This document shows positions 1 to 7,667 of a stretch of 64,000 bases of DNA, piece after piece; positions within the stretch are counted from its first letter, which is position 1; every line of letters begins with the position of its first letter. Location of the stretch: contig JAGATQ010000022.1 of assembly GCA_017621205.1 (NCBI GenBank), forward strand, positions 1 through 64,000. Reading direction: 5' to 3'. The position numbers were made by a program, and so were the translations under genes. Origin of the DNA: Lachnospira sp. Its GTDB lineage: Bacteria > Bacillota > Clostridia > Lachnospirales > Lachnospiraceae. The notes below the pieces were generated by a model. It did no database searches. It was not told the origin of the DNA and saw only the letters and a program-made list of their open reading frames with translations.

Positions 1-923
1 GGATTTCATTACTGGTATATACTCAAAATCCTGTGTTGTATAATACCAGTAATAGCTGGAACCGTCTTTTTTCCTTAGCGGTTCTATCACCTTTCCATCC
101 TCTGTCTTGTAGTTCCCAATCTGAATCGTGATATAGTTCTTGTTGTTCTTATTTCCGGTTAAGTCGTTTAGCTTGGTGACAACCTTTAGCGTGACATTGT
201 TTGGAAATAAAGTGCTGCTGACATCAAGGTTGTCCAGCGTATATGCATTCTCAATTCCTTCGGTTACTAATCGCTTATATTTCCCATATTTTTTTCTTCC
301 TGATTGAAAAATAGTTTCCTTGTAAATTCCTGATACACCCCATCTCCACGAAATTTTACATTGATGTGAATGTACAGCGTGTCATCTACAATATTGAATA
401 CAGTGGCTTCTTTTTCATTATATTCCAGTGTGTCCTGATTCAGAAAGTGTACTCCCTTAAATATATCGTTCCAGTTTTTAAAAAAGAAATCACGATTTGC
501 CTTATTAGAATATAACAATACCTTGTCTGACGCAACTGCCGCTTTCTTTTTATTGACTACAGTGACGATTCCTGTTTCTCCCAGTGTTCCTAATACAGAG
601 ATTTTTCTGCGGGGATTTCCTGTTTTGAAATCTGCTTTCTGGATACCATATTTTTTTGTTGCTTTTTGATACAGATATAACCTGCATACCTTTGTTTTTT
701 TGCTATTCTTTATGCATTGGATTAAGACGCTGCCACTGCTTTTCATAGTGACGATTCCATTCTTGACCGTTGCTATGGCGGGATTACTGGTATTCCATGT
801 AAGTCCTTCTGCGTTGGGAGACAGAAGAATACTTTTGTTCTTCTCATAAAGGTAGAATTTTTCCTTTGGGATGTTTTTGAACACCTTGTTGGTTACCTGA
901 TGTAGGACGGATTTTGCGGACAT
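1..923 (-). pseudogene. Big_2-domain surface protein, 3' fragment (split and frameshifted)
   Basis: This is the distal part of a cell-surface protein gene whose 5' part lies at 4788-5645; a mobile element separates them. The first ~85 residues carry a bacterial Ig-like (Big_2) pattern (WNTSNPAIATVKNGIVT, then GSVLIQC). The frame stops at 267, but a second frame starting at a run of seven T (289-295; seven A in the coding strand) stays open to base 1, reading KYGKYKRLVTEGIENAYTLD and onward. One extra A would restore a single frame. The ATG at 923 is a chance start, because it lies at the element junction and has no ribosome site. The gene continues beyond the left edge. Whether the homopolymer is a real mutation, a slippage site or a sequencing error cannot be told. 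Confidence 0.7.
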
Positions 924-956
924 TCAAAATAAAAAAGAATGTGGAGGTAACAGACA

Positions 957-1331
957 ATGGCAAAATCATTATTTGAGGAACTGGGCGGCAAATTTGAAAG
1001 GCAAGGCGATTACTTAATACCGTGCTTAACCGTACCCGCCGAAGAAGAACAGCCAATAGGCACATGGGGACAGCGGCATATGGACTATCTGAAGCAGCAC
1101 CGAAAGGTTATATACACCAATCTTCTCACAAGCGGCAGGCTCAACGCCTACCTTGCCGACATCGATAAACAGGCACAGGAACGCTTTGAAAGGCTCATAG
1201 AGGGTATGAAGCAGGCACAGGGCATAACAGAACAGCTAAAGGGAGAAAACGCCTTAGAATGGGTAGGACGGATGAATAACATAAGGGCGTGTGCGAGGGA
1301 GATTGTAAACGAGGAAATTACATACGCATAG
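957..1331 (+). CDS. tnpV: Transposon-encoded protein TnpV
   Basis: A 124-residue protein matching the TnpV family of Firmicute conjugative transposons, recognised by MAKSLFEELGG at the start, GTWGQRHMDYLKQHRK near residue 40 and the Ala/Glu-rich C-terminus. The molecular function of TnpV is not established; it usually sits near resistance or recombination genes in such elements. The start has a good ribosome site (GGAGG, 8 bases upstream). It is the leftmost gene of the inserted segment, begins ~30 bases inside the junction and is followed by its own terminator. A mobile origin is well supported; any role in transposition is not. Confidence 0.7.
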   Translation: MAKSLFEELGGKFERQGDYLIPCLTVPAEEEQPIGTWGQRHMDYLKQHRKVIYTNLLTSGRLNAYLADIDKQAQERFERLIEGMKQAQGITEQLKGENALEWVGRMNNIRACAREIVNEEITYA

Positions 1332-1342
1332 GCAACATGACG

Positions 1343-1370
1343 GCAGAGGGTAAAAGCTCTGCTGTTTTTT
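1343..1370 (+). terminator. Rho-independent terminator of tnpV
   Basis: The stem GCAGAG/CTCTGC is closed by an 8-base loop and followed directly by TGTTTTTT. It ends 39 bases after the tnpV stop codon. Confidence 0.75.
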
Positions 1371-1407
1371 AATTTAATCATGCGATAGCGTATTTTGAAA
1401 ATATTTC

Positions 1408-1467
1408 TTGACGTTTACTGGTATAGGGTGTATTATATGTATGACTAATATAGTATTTTAAGTCATA
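1408..1467 (+). promoter_or_regulatory. Promoter and probable TetR operator of the MATE operon
   Basis: A -35 box TTGACG (1408-1413), a 17-base spacer and a -10 box TATTAT (1431-1436) form a good sigma-A promoter. An inverted repeat with arms TATGACT and AGTCATA (1440-1446, 1461-1467) lies over the expected transcription start, just ahead of the tetR gene at 1484. This position suits autorepression by the TetR protein; binding is inferred. Confidence 0.65.
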
Positions 1468-1483
1468 GAAAGGAGAAAAATAT

Positions 1484-2062
1484 ATGGCAAGAAGTTTTAC
1501 AGAACGAGAAAAAGAAAACATTAAAAGAAGTTTGCGAAAAGCCTGTAAGCAGAGCTGGACACAGTATGGCTATAAGAAAACAAGTGTCGATGAACTTTGC
1601 AAGCAGGTAGGTATCTCAAAGGGGGCGTTTTATCTTTTTTTTGAATCGAAAGAAGCTCTCTTTTGTGAGGTGTTGTGTTCCGTGCAAGAACAAATCTGTA
1701 ATGCAGCATTGGAGGTGATCGAAGAACACAAAGATAAGTATGGTGTTGCAGAAGCCTTAAAGCTCATATATCGGGAATATGATAAAAACAATTTTTTGTA
1801 CGATTCAGACAGTATGGACTTCACAATTTTGATGAATAAGTTATCAGAGGAACAGGCAAAGAAAATCGAGGAATCTAATCGTATGAGCCAAAAGCTTTTT
1901 TTAAGCCAACCCTATTTAAAATTCAAAGTTAATGCGGATTTGGCGATGTCAGTTATTTACTCTTTAATTATGAATATCAAAAATAAGGATATTCTTCCAC
2001 ACAATCATATGGAAACTTTTGATTTTATGGTTGACCATCTGATTGACAGTTTATATGAATAA
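1484..2062 (+). CDS. TetR/AcrR family transcriptional regulator
   Basis: A 192-residue TetR-type repressor. The N-terminal DNA-binding domain (residues ~10-60) contains the helix-turn-helix signature TSVDELCKQVGISKGAFY, with the usual Y/F-x-F ending and KEAL in helix 4. The C-terminal ligand domain is poorly conserved, as normal in this family. The start follows AGGAG at 6-8 bases. It is first in an operon with a MATE pump (14-base gap) and a DUF4180 gene, and the promoter region contains an inverted repeat, so it probably represses its own operon until a pump substrate or related compound binds. The ligand is unknown. Confidence 0.85.
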   Translation: MARSFTEREKENIKRSLRKACKQSWTQYGYKKTSVDELCKQVGISKGAFYLFFESKEALFCEVLCSVQEQICNAALEVIEEHKDKYGVAEALKLIYREYDKNNFLYDSDSMDFTILMNKLSEEQAKKIEESNRMSQKLFLSQPYLKFKVNADLAMSVIYSLIMNIKNKDILPHNHMETFDFMVDHLIDSLYE

Positions 2063-2076
2063 CAGGAGGTAGAGAA

Positions 2077-3444
2077 ATGAAAAAGAAAGAAACTAGAGGT
2101 CAGCCTACGGCTTTGACTTCGGGAAATATAAGGAAACAGTTAGTGTTATTTGCCATTCCCATTTTTTTAGGAACTTTATTACAACAGCTTTATAATGTCA
2201 TTGATGCGGTTGTTGCGGGACGTCTGGTGAATGAAGATGCCTTGTCTGCAATCGGCGTATCTGTCCCGATTTATCTGCTGTTTGTTTCCGTTATTTTGGG
2301 CTTGGCTATTGGTATTACGATACTTCTTGCCCAATTTTTTGGAGCAAAGCAATACGGACAGATTAAAAGCTTAATTTCCACGATGTCTATATTTTTATTG
2401 GTTTTAGGATTAGTGATGGCGTTTGGTGGGGCAATTCTGACAAAATCGCTGTTACAGATTACCCAGACCCCTGCTGAGCTTTTAGAGCCTGCTTCGTCAT
2501 ATTTGAGAATGGTATTTTTAGGCATTCCATTTTCAATGTTATATAATCTGCTTGGTGCAGTTATGAGAAGTTTTGGCGAAACAAAGATGCCGCTGTATGC
2601 GTTGGTTATATCATCCGTTATCAACTTAGTGCTTAATATCGTTTTTGTTGTAAATGGCGGAGGGGTTATTGGAATTGCGATTTCAACAATTATTGCACAG
2701 GCAATTTCTGGCGTATATCTGTTGATACAACTCCGAAAGAAATTCCCGATGGTAATTCCAATGCGAAGTGAGATTGTTTTTGACAAAAAGTTATTAGGGA
2801 TTTCATTAAAAATCTGCACACCAATTATTATACAACAATTGGCAGTTTTTCTCGGTATGCTTATTGTGCAAGGCTTTATCAATCAATTAGGAAATGCAAG
2901 CATTGGTGGAATGACAGCGGCAAGCCGAATTGAAGCATTTATTTTGCTGCCTGTTCAGGCACTCGGAAATGCTCTGAGCATATTTGCAGGACAAAATATC
3001 GGAGCAAATGAAAAAGACCGTATGAAGCAAGGCACATGGTTTGGCATAATGCTTGCAGTCGCTATCACAGCTCTACTTTCCGTGATTCTGTTGTTTTGGG
3101 GAAAAGGAATATTGGGGCTAATCATCGGCAATAACGAGGAAATGATATTAAGCGGTTATAGCTATTTCCATGTCTGCCTATGGTTTTATCCGATAAATGC
3201 TTTGATATACGGATTGGGCGGCGTACTTTCTGGTGTTGGGGATACACTGATTGCAGGGATTCATTCACTGGCATCCATACTCGTGAAATTGCTTGTCACT
3301 GTATTGCTGATAGGAAAATTAGGACTTCTCTCGATTGCTATTGCTTCTTGTCTGGGATGGTGCGTGGCAAGTGCTATTGTGGTTCTGAGATACAAGGGGA
3401 ATAAGTGGCAGTCAAAAGCCGTTGTTAAAATGATTCAAAGTTGA
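2077..3444 (+). CDS. MATE family multidrug efflux transporter
   Basis: A 455-residue integral membrane protein with about 12 hydrophobic segments in two similar halves, as in MATE antiporters that expel cationic drugs using Na+ or H+ gradients. Family signatures include FAIPIFLGTLLQQLYNVIDA (~residue 27), the GRLVNEDALSAIG loop and, in the second half, GMTAASRIEAFILLPVQALG and FAGQNIGAN. Length is normal for the family. A strong ribosome site (AGGAGG) precedes the start and the gene is 14 bases after tetR, so it is the regulated cargo of the element. Substrate specificity cannot be predicted from sequence. Confidence 0.9.
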   Translation: MKKKETRGQPTALTSGNIRKQLVLFAIPIFLGTLLQQLYNVIDAVVAGRLVNEDALSAIGVSVPIYLLFVSVILGLAIGITILLAQFFGAKQYGQIKSLISTMSIFLLVLGLVMAFGGAILTKSLLQITQTPAELLEPASSYLRMVFLGIPFSMLYNLLGAVMRSFGETKMPLYALVISSVINLVLNIVFVVNGGGVIGIAISTIIAQAISGVYLLIQLRKKFPMVIPMRSEIVFDKKLLGISLKICTPIIIQQLAVFLGMLIVQGFINQLGNASIGGMTAASRIEAFILLPVQALGNALSIFAGQNIGANEKDRMKQGTWFGIMLAVAITALLSVILLFWGKGILGLIIGNNEEMILSGYSYFHVCLWFYPINALIYGLGGVLSGVGDTLIAGIHSLASILVKLLVTVLLIGKLGLLSIAIASCLGWCVASAIVVLRYKGNKWQSKAVVKMIQS

Positions 3445-3456
3445 TGGAGGTAGAAA

Positions 3457-3855
3457 ATGAAAACAGATGTTATAAAGAAAAATAATATAGAGGTTGCAGT
3501 TGTGAGTAGTGATGAACAGCTGATTACAGATGTTCAGTCGGCGTTAGACTTGATTATGACAGTAAAATACGAAACGGGCTGCACAAATATTGCTGTAAAC
3601 AAGGGTGCTATCACAAATGATTTCTTTGTATTGAGTACTTGTCTGGCAGGAGAAATATTGCAGAAATTCATTAACTATGGTGTGAGATTTGCTATATACG
3701 GCGATTTTTCAAAATATACCAGTAAGCCATTAAGGGATTTTATGTATGAGAGCAATAAAGGAAAAGATATTTACTTTCAGCCTACCGCTTCTCTTGCTGT
3801 TGACAAACTTTCTGGATGTGCCAAGAACAAAAAAAGAGACAGTTATGAGCGCTGA
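3457..3855 (+). CDS. DUF4180 domain protein
   Basis: A 132-residue protein of the DUF4180 family, recognised by the order of motifs VAVVSSDEQLITDVQSALDL, FFVLSTCLAGEILQKF, VRFAIYGDFSKYTS and LRDFMYESNKG. The biochemical role is unknown; family members often stand beside TetR and efflux genes. It begins 12 bases after the MATE gene with a GGAGG site, so it belongs to the same transcript. The last ~15 residues (GCAKNKKRDSYER) do not resemble the usual family ending and may result from a late frameshift or element rearrangement. Confidence 0.75.
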   Translation: MKTDVIKKNNIEVAVVSSDEQLITDVQSALDLIMTVKYETGCTNIAVNKGAITNDFFVLSTCLAGEILQKFINYGVRFAIYGDFSKYTSKPLRDFMYESNKGKDIYFQPTASLAVDKLSGCAKNKKRDSYER

Positions 3856-3872
3856 TTTGCAGGAGGTAACGT

Positions 3873-4067
3873 ATGGATATAGGCACAGCCGAATGGATAA
3901 GATGCCCTGTTTGCGGAGGTAAGACAAGGGATAAGATGCGAAAGGATACAATACTACAAAACTTTCCTCTGTTTTGTCCAAAGTGCAAACATGAGAACTT
4001 AATAAATGTCAAAAATCTACAGATAGTAATCATTACAGAGCCAGCCGCTAAGCCGCAGAGCCGATGA
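3873..4067 (+). CDS. Cysteine-rich KTR domain protein
   Basis: A 64-residue protein with two CPxC knuckles (CPVCGG near residue 11 and CPKC near residue 36) and the KTRDKMRKDT segment that gives the Cys_rich_KTR family its name. The knuckles probably bind zinc. Such genes are common accessory passengers in Firmicute transposons next to TetR/MATE or resistance genes; function is unknown. The ribosome site AGGAGG is well placed and the gene ends in a terminator. A decayed copy of the same C-terminus appears at 22279-22404. Confidence 0.8.
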   Translation: MDIGTAEWIRCPVCGGKTRDKMRKDTILQNFPLFCPKCKHENLINVKNLQIVIITEPAAKPQSR

Positions 4068-4109
4068 ATTTGCGATATATCACAGTTCATTGGCTCTGCT
4101 CTTTTTATT
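4056..4109 (+). terminator. Terminator of the tetR-MATE-DUF4180-KTR operon
   Basis: A 13-base inverted repeat (CAGAGCCGATGAA / TTCATTGGCTCTG, one G-U) is followed by CTCTTTTTATT. Its left arm overlaps the last codons of the KTR gene. Confidence 0.75.
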
Positions 4110-4513
4110 AACATTAGGTAGGATACCCGCCAAATAAAAAAAACGATGTTCAGGTGGGGTTTTTGCCATGCCTCGACTACCCTCCGACTTCGTTTTTTGA
4201 AGTTTGGAGGGATTTTTATTGCATGTAAATAGTTATTTTCATTTACATATATCATATCGGAGATGGGAAAATAGCTTGTTAAAAAAATCGCTATCAGCGT
4301 AAGGGGGATTTTTACCCCTAAAATAGAAGTTAAATCTCCACATATAAGAACTAACATATCCATAAACCGTGATGGCATGGCAGCCTTTGCGGTTTTTCTT
4401 TTGTCGTTTTTTATCGGAATATGCCGCAGGGTTGTTTCCGCTGTTGGCTGTCGTTCGCCGCCTTTCCAATCTGGATTTTACATTTTCAAAAATTCAGATT
4501 GGAGGAAAAAAGA
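4110..4513 (+). other. Noncoding leader of the element's sigma-like gene
   Basis: About 400 bases without a credible gene. It contains a terminator-like hairpin (CTCCGACTTCG/AGTTTGGAG, then GGATTTTTATT, about 4172-4222) and a T-rich segment after GCGGTTTTTCTTTTGTCG near 4390. Long structured leaders of this kind precede genes in Tn916/Tn1549-type elements. The open frames seen here have no ribosome sites. Confidence 0.4.
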
Positions 4514-4792
4514 ATGGCATATAACCACGGACGTGAGGACAGGAAATGGCGTATCTGGAAAGAAGCCGAGGAAAAAGTGCTGCGTGAGAATGGCGTTGAT
4601 GAAGCGGTCATTGAGCAAATCCGCATAGAGGACAGGGCAGACTTTAATTCCAACAGGCGGTTTTACCGATGGACGAGCGACTTCGGGGAATACCTTGAGG
4701 GAATGGCGGACACCGAACAGCAGGCAGAGCCAAATACCGTTGCGGACTTACTGGACGAGATTGAGGACGAGAAACTGTACCAGACACTGTGA
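4514..4792 (+). pseudogene. Truncated sigma-70-like/helix-turn-helix protein of the mobile element
   Basis: A 92-residue reading frame starting MAYNHGREDRKWRIWKEAEE after a strong GGAGG site. The sequence matches the N-terminus of the small sigma-factor-like proteins carried by Tn1549-type elements, which normally run on after LYQTL into a helix-turn-helix of ~50 further residues. Here the frame hits a stop immediately after LYQTL, at the junction with the Big_2 gene, so the DNA-binding end is missing. It is therefore regarded as broken by the event that fused element and host sequence. Confidence 0.65.
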
Positions 4793-5645
4793 CGGTACAG
4801 GTGGCGGTGATACCAGAGCCATCGGTAGCAGTACAGGTAATGGTAGCTGTTCCCTGTTTTTTTGCCCGGACAGTGCCTTTATTGGATACGACAGCGATCT
4901 GTTTGTTATTACTGGAGAAACTGACTTTCCGATTAGTTGCAACTATCGGAAGTACCTTTCTTTTTATCTGCTTCGTTTCGTTGACATACAAGGTTAGCTC
5001 TGTGGTACTTAATTGAATGCCAGTGCATTTAATGGTGACTTTTTCTTTTTCTATGTAGGCGATATGATAGCCTTTTTCGAGATAGCCTGCGGGCATGTCC
5101 AGATACAGGTAATTTCCTACCCTTCCTTTCACGGTTCCGGTATCGTTTATGCTGGCTGTTTTTGTAAAATTATCTGCCTGTGGCAGGGCCGTCTTCTTCA
5201 GTGGGGTGGCTGTGTTGATGATACCTGTTTCATTGGAGACTGCGGTATATACCGTCACATAACTGCTGTAGGTTTTTCCACTGGCGGTAGTGGCGGTTAC
5301 TTTCGTGACACCCTCTGCAACCCCCGTCATCTGAGCATAGTATACACCGTCAATTACTACCGTACTTACGGTCATGATGGAGGGGTTCTGGCTGGTGAAG
5401 GTAACCGCTTTGTTTGTTACGGTATCCGGAGTTACGACAGCATAACAGCTTGTGTTTGTTTTGTGCAGCTCGACGGATATGTTTTCCCGGTAGGCTTTTT
5501 GTGCATCCCGGATAATTACAGTTTCAGTGGCTGCAGCATTTGTCTGCATCATATCTGAAACAGATGGCATTTTCAATATTACTATCAATGTTACAGCAAA
5601 CATACTGATACGTAATATTTTTTTACAACATATATTGTTATCCAT
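4788..5645 (-). pseudogene. Big_2-domain surface protein, 5' fragment with signal peptide
   Basis: About 285 residues of host sequence: an N-terminal signal/membrane segment (ISMFAVTLIVILKMPSV), then at least two Big_2 Ig-like modules (SQNPSIMTVSTVVIDGVYY near 90 and FSSNNKQIAVVSNKGTVRAKKQGTATITC near 260). The module ends CTVTVS and then the frame runs into element DNA, giving a nonsense tail to a stop at 4644. The rest of the gene resumes at 923. Such proteins are secreted or wall-attached and the modules mediate adhesion or spacing; the exact function is unknown. The insertion should abolish production of the full protein. Confidence 0.75.
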
Positions 5646-6069
5646 AAGTATTCTCCGTTTTGTAAATAATTTGCATATATACTTAATTCATTCTTGATAG
5701 AGTATATCAGAAAATTTTACAAAATACTACCACAAAGCCCAAGGCACGTACTTTTACTCCCATAACAACAAATAACCCTTTTTATAACGAAGATTAAATA
5801 ACTTACGCAAAAAAATCTCCTTACTGTGATATGCCATTTTCAACAGCCGCATCACAATTAAGGAGTTTTCCCTCAATTCTTAATTATTCTATTTCATTCC
5901 TATCTATCTTTAACGAAGCAAGTCAAATACCCCAAAGCAAGGGGCGGGGTATCTGACCCTTGCGACAGTCGCCAAATAGCCATGCAAGCATGGCTGCCTG
6001 GCTCGTTGTTCACAGAAATAAAAAAGCCCCCACCCAGCAGCACAAAGGCTGCCAAACAGGAACCCAACA
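5646..6069. other. Intergenic region with hairpins, no gene
   Basis: Between the Big_2 gene and tRNA-Lys no coding frame is supported. An imperfect inverted repeat joins CTCCTTACTGTGAT (~5818) to ATCACAATTAAGGAG (~5852). A longer hairpin occupies 5919-5962 (separate entry). A run of A at about 6019-6025 gives the minus strand a T-stretch that may end the tRNA transcript. Confidence 0.4.
5919..5962. repeat. Inverted repeat around GGGGCGGGGT
   Basis: CAAGTCAAATACCCC on the left pairs with GGGGTATCTGACCCTTG on the right, allowing a two-base bulge and one G-U pair, around a short loop. It lies downstream of the minus-strand tRNA-Lys gene. Its role is unknown; it may be an RNA hairpin or a dispersed repeat. 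Confidence 0.45.
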
Positions 6070-6142
6070 TACACCATCAGGGATTCGAACCCTGGACAAA
6101 TAGATTAAGAGTCTACTGCTCTACCAGCTGAGCTAATGGTGC
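6070..6142 (-). tRNA. tRNA-Lys (CTT)
   Basis: The minus strand gives a 73-base cloverleaf: acceptor GCACCAT pairing with ATGGTGT, a D-arm AGCTCAGCTGGTAGAGC, an anticodon loop CTCTTAA with anticodon CTT, and a T-arm GGTTCGAATCC. The CCA end is not encoded. It reads lysine codon AAG. It stands alone between the Big_2 gene and the AI-2E transporter. Confidence 0.95.
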
Positions 6143-6256
6143 TTATTTATGAAGAAAATGTCGCTCTCTCTTGACGACAAGATAGATTATATAACATAGT
6201 TTTTAAAAAAGCAACCCTAAATTTCAATTTTTCTGTTTTTTTTTCATTTGTTTCTT

Positions 6257-6279
6257 GTTATACTAGTATATAGTATAAC
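6257..6279. promoter_or_regulatory. Perfect 8-7-8 palindrome upstream of the AI-2E transporter
   Basis: GTTATACT and AGTATAAC flank a 7-base centre, 200 bases ahead of the transporter start. The AT-rich palindrome overlaps possible -10 sequences and could be an operator; nothing identifies the binding protein. Confidence 0.35.
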
Positions 6280-6485
6280 TCAACAATGTGAATTGATATA
6301 TATTTTTATAGGCGTTTGCGAAACTCATATTTACGAGGTAGATAGTTGTGATTTTGTATAAATTTACGCCTTTGTTCCGAGCTATGTACGGACAACGAAG
6401 CAAATTTAGACAAAATTATGACTATCGTATCAGTAATTTATTGTTTCGCAATTATCTATATATTTTTAATAACAAAGGAGCATAT

Positions 6486-7667
6486 ATGAACTCAAACAAA
6501 AAACATCCCTTTCAACGCGATTCCAAATACTTTACCATCAGTTGCTACGTCGTTGCCGTCGTATTAATCTCTATTATTGCCTTCCGGGTTATTAACAACT
6601 GGGAATCCACTATGAAATTGCTTTCTGCTATCGTGCGGGTCATCGGTCCCTACTTCATTGGTTTCCTGATTGCCTATCTGGTAAATCCTCTGGTGAACTT
6701 TCTCTATGGGCATGTTTACCGTGACTTATTAAAAATTAAAAACAAAAAGATTAAGACAGCCTGTTCTATTTTTTCTGCTTATTTAATTATACTGGGATTA
6801 ATCGTTATCTGCGTCAGCTATATTGTGCCACAATTAATAAAGAGTATCTCCGAGCTGATTACACAATTCCCAGACTTTTATAACCGGATTGTCGAATGGA
6901 TTAATGCCTATGTCAGCAAGAATCCGGACATTGATGCTGATACTATTTATGATATAACCAATAACTACCTTCCCAAAATGCAGGACTATCTGCTCGCCCA
7001 GTTACAAAAAATTATTCCGGCTCTTTATGGTGCAGGTATTTCCTTAATTCGCTTTTTCATCAATTTCTTTATTGCACTCATTGTATCTATTTATCTGATA
7101 TGTGATAAACAAAGAATATTAAAATATATGAAAACCGTTAGCTATGCTATGCTTCCTGCCAAGGAAGAGGTAAGCGGTTTTTTCGATATTGTAAAAGACT
7201 GTAATGCCATCTGTAAATCCTTCTTTATTGGCAAGACCATTGATTCACTCATTATTGGTGTTTTATGCTTTATCTTCATGAGTATTTTAAAGCTTCCCTA
7301 TGCGATGCTGATATCAGTTATTGTTGCAATTACCAATATGATTCCTTATTTTGGTCCTTATATTGGAGCTATTCCAGGTTGTATAATCCTATTTATCGAA
7401 AAGCCAATGCATGGCATAATCTTTCTGATTTTAATTATCTGCCTGCAATCCTTTGACGGCATGATATTAGGCCCGCGTATTCTTGGGAATTCAACGGGCC
7501 TTCGTCCAATTATGATTTTATTTGCAATCTCCTGTGGTGGTGCAATAGCAGGACCATTAGGAATGTTTTTAGGCGTGCCAATCTTTGGCATCATTAGCTA
7601 TCTGGTTGATAAGCTTATTGACCATCGGCTACAGCAGAAAAATATGACCAGAGAATCAGAAATGTAG
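6486..7667 (+). CDS. AI-2E family transporter (UPF0118)
   Basis: A 393-residue membrane protein of the AI-2E/PerM family: two N-terminal hydrophobic spans, a large soluble loop (residues ~80-170), then a C-terminal membrane bundle with the conserved ITNMIPYFGPYIGAIPG segment (~300) and SCGGAIAGPLGMFLGVP. Some members move autoinducer-2, others are Na+/H+ antiporters, so the substrate is open. The start at 6486 is chosen because AAAGGAG lies 5-6 bases upstream; an in-frame ATG at 6348 lacks a ribosome site and would add 46 poorly hydrophobic residues. The 3' end overlaps the convergent carboxypeptidase gene by 12 bases. Confidence 0.85.
   Translation: MNSNKKHPFQRDSKYFTISCYVVAVVLISIIAFRVINNWESTMKLLSAIVRVIGPYFIGFLIAYLVNPLVNFLYGHVYRDLLKIKNKKIKTACSIFSAYLIILGLIVICVSYIVPQLIKSISELITQFPDFYNRIVEWINAYVSKNPDIDADTIYDITNNYLPKMQDYLLAQLQKIIPALYGAGISLIRFFINFFIALIVSIYLICDKQRILKYMKTVSYAMLPAKEEVSGFFDIVKDCNAICKSFFIGKTIDSLIIGVLCFIFMSILKLPYAMLISVIVAITNMIPYFGPYIGAIPGCIILFIEKPMHGIIFLILIICLQSFDGMILGPRILGNSTGLRPIMILFAISCGGAIAGPLGMFLGVPIFGIISYLVDKLIDHRLQQKNMTRESEM

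Larger units (their letters stand above)
924..4790. mobile_element. Remnant of a Tn1549-like/conjugative-element cargo segment inserted in a Big_2 gene
   Basis: Everything between the two halves of the Big_2 gene reads on the plus strand and consists of genes typical of Lachnospiraceae mobile elements: tnpV, a TetR/MATE/DUF4180 cargo operon, a Cys-rich KTR protein and the start of an element-type sigma-like gene. No integrase, excisionase or transfer gene is present and the sigma-like gene is cut off at the right junction, so this is a deleted remnant or a composite insertion. Boundaries are accurate to about 10 bases: the left end is near the tnpV ribosome site and the right end lies within CACTGTGACGGTAC around 4785-4800. 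No clear terminal inverted repeats or target duplication were seen. Confidence 0.65.

Noticed and set aside
844-1065. Short minus-strand frame across the left element junction
   Set aside because: It joins host and element sequence by chance and overlaps the tnpV start.
2271-2882. 203-residue minus-strand frame inside the MATE gene
   Set aside because: Shadow of a clear transporter gene; no start signals and no family resemblance.
3782-4378. 198-residue minus-strand frame antisense to the KTR gene and its terminator
   Set aside because: It crosses a terminator and the antisense of a recognised protein, and it lacks a ribosome site.
5013-5558. 181-residue plus-strand frame antisense to the Big_2 gene
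   Set aside because: No ribosome site, odd composition, and the minus strand encodes recognisable Ig-like modules.
5646-5720. Promoter of the Big_2 gene
   Set aside because: AT-rich words resembling -10 boxes exist on the minus strand, but no -35 partner at proper distance could be chosen with confidence.
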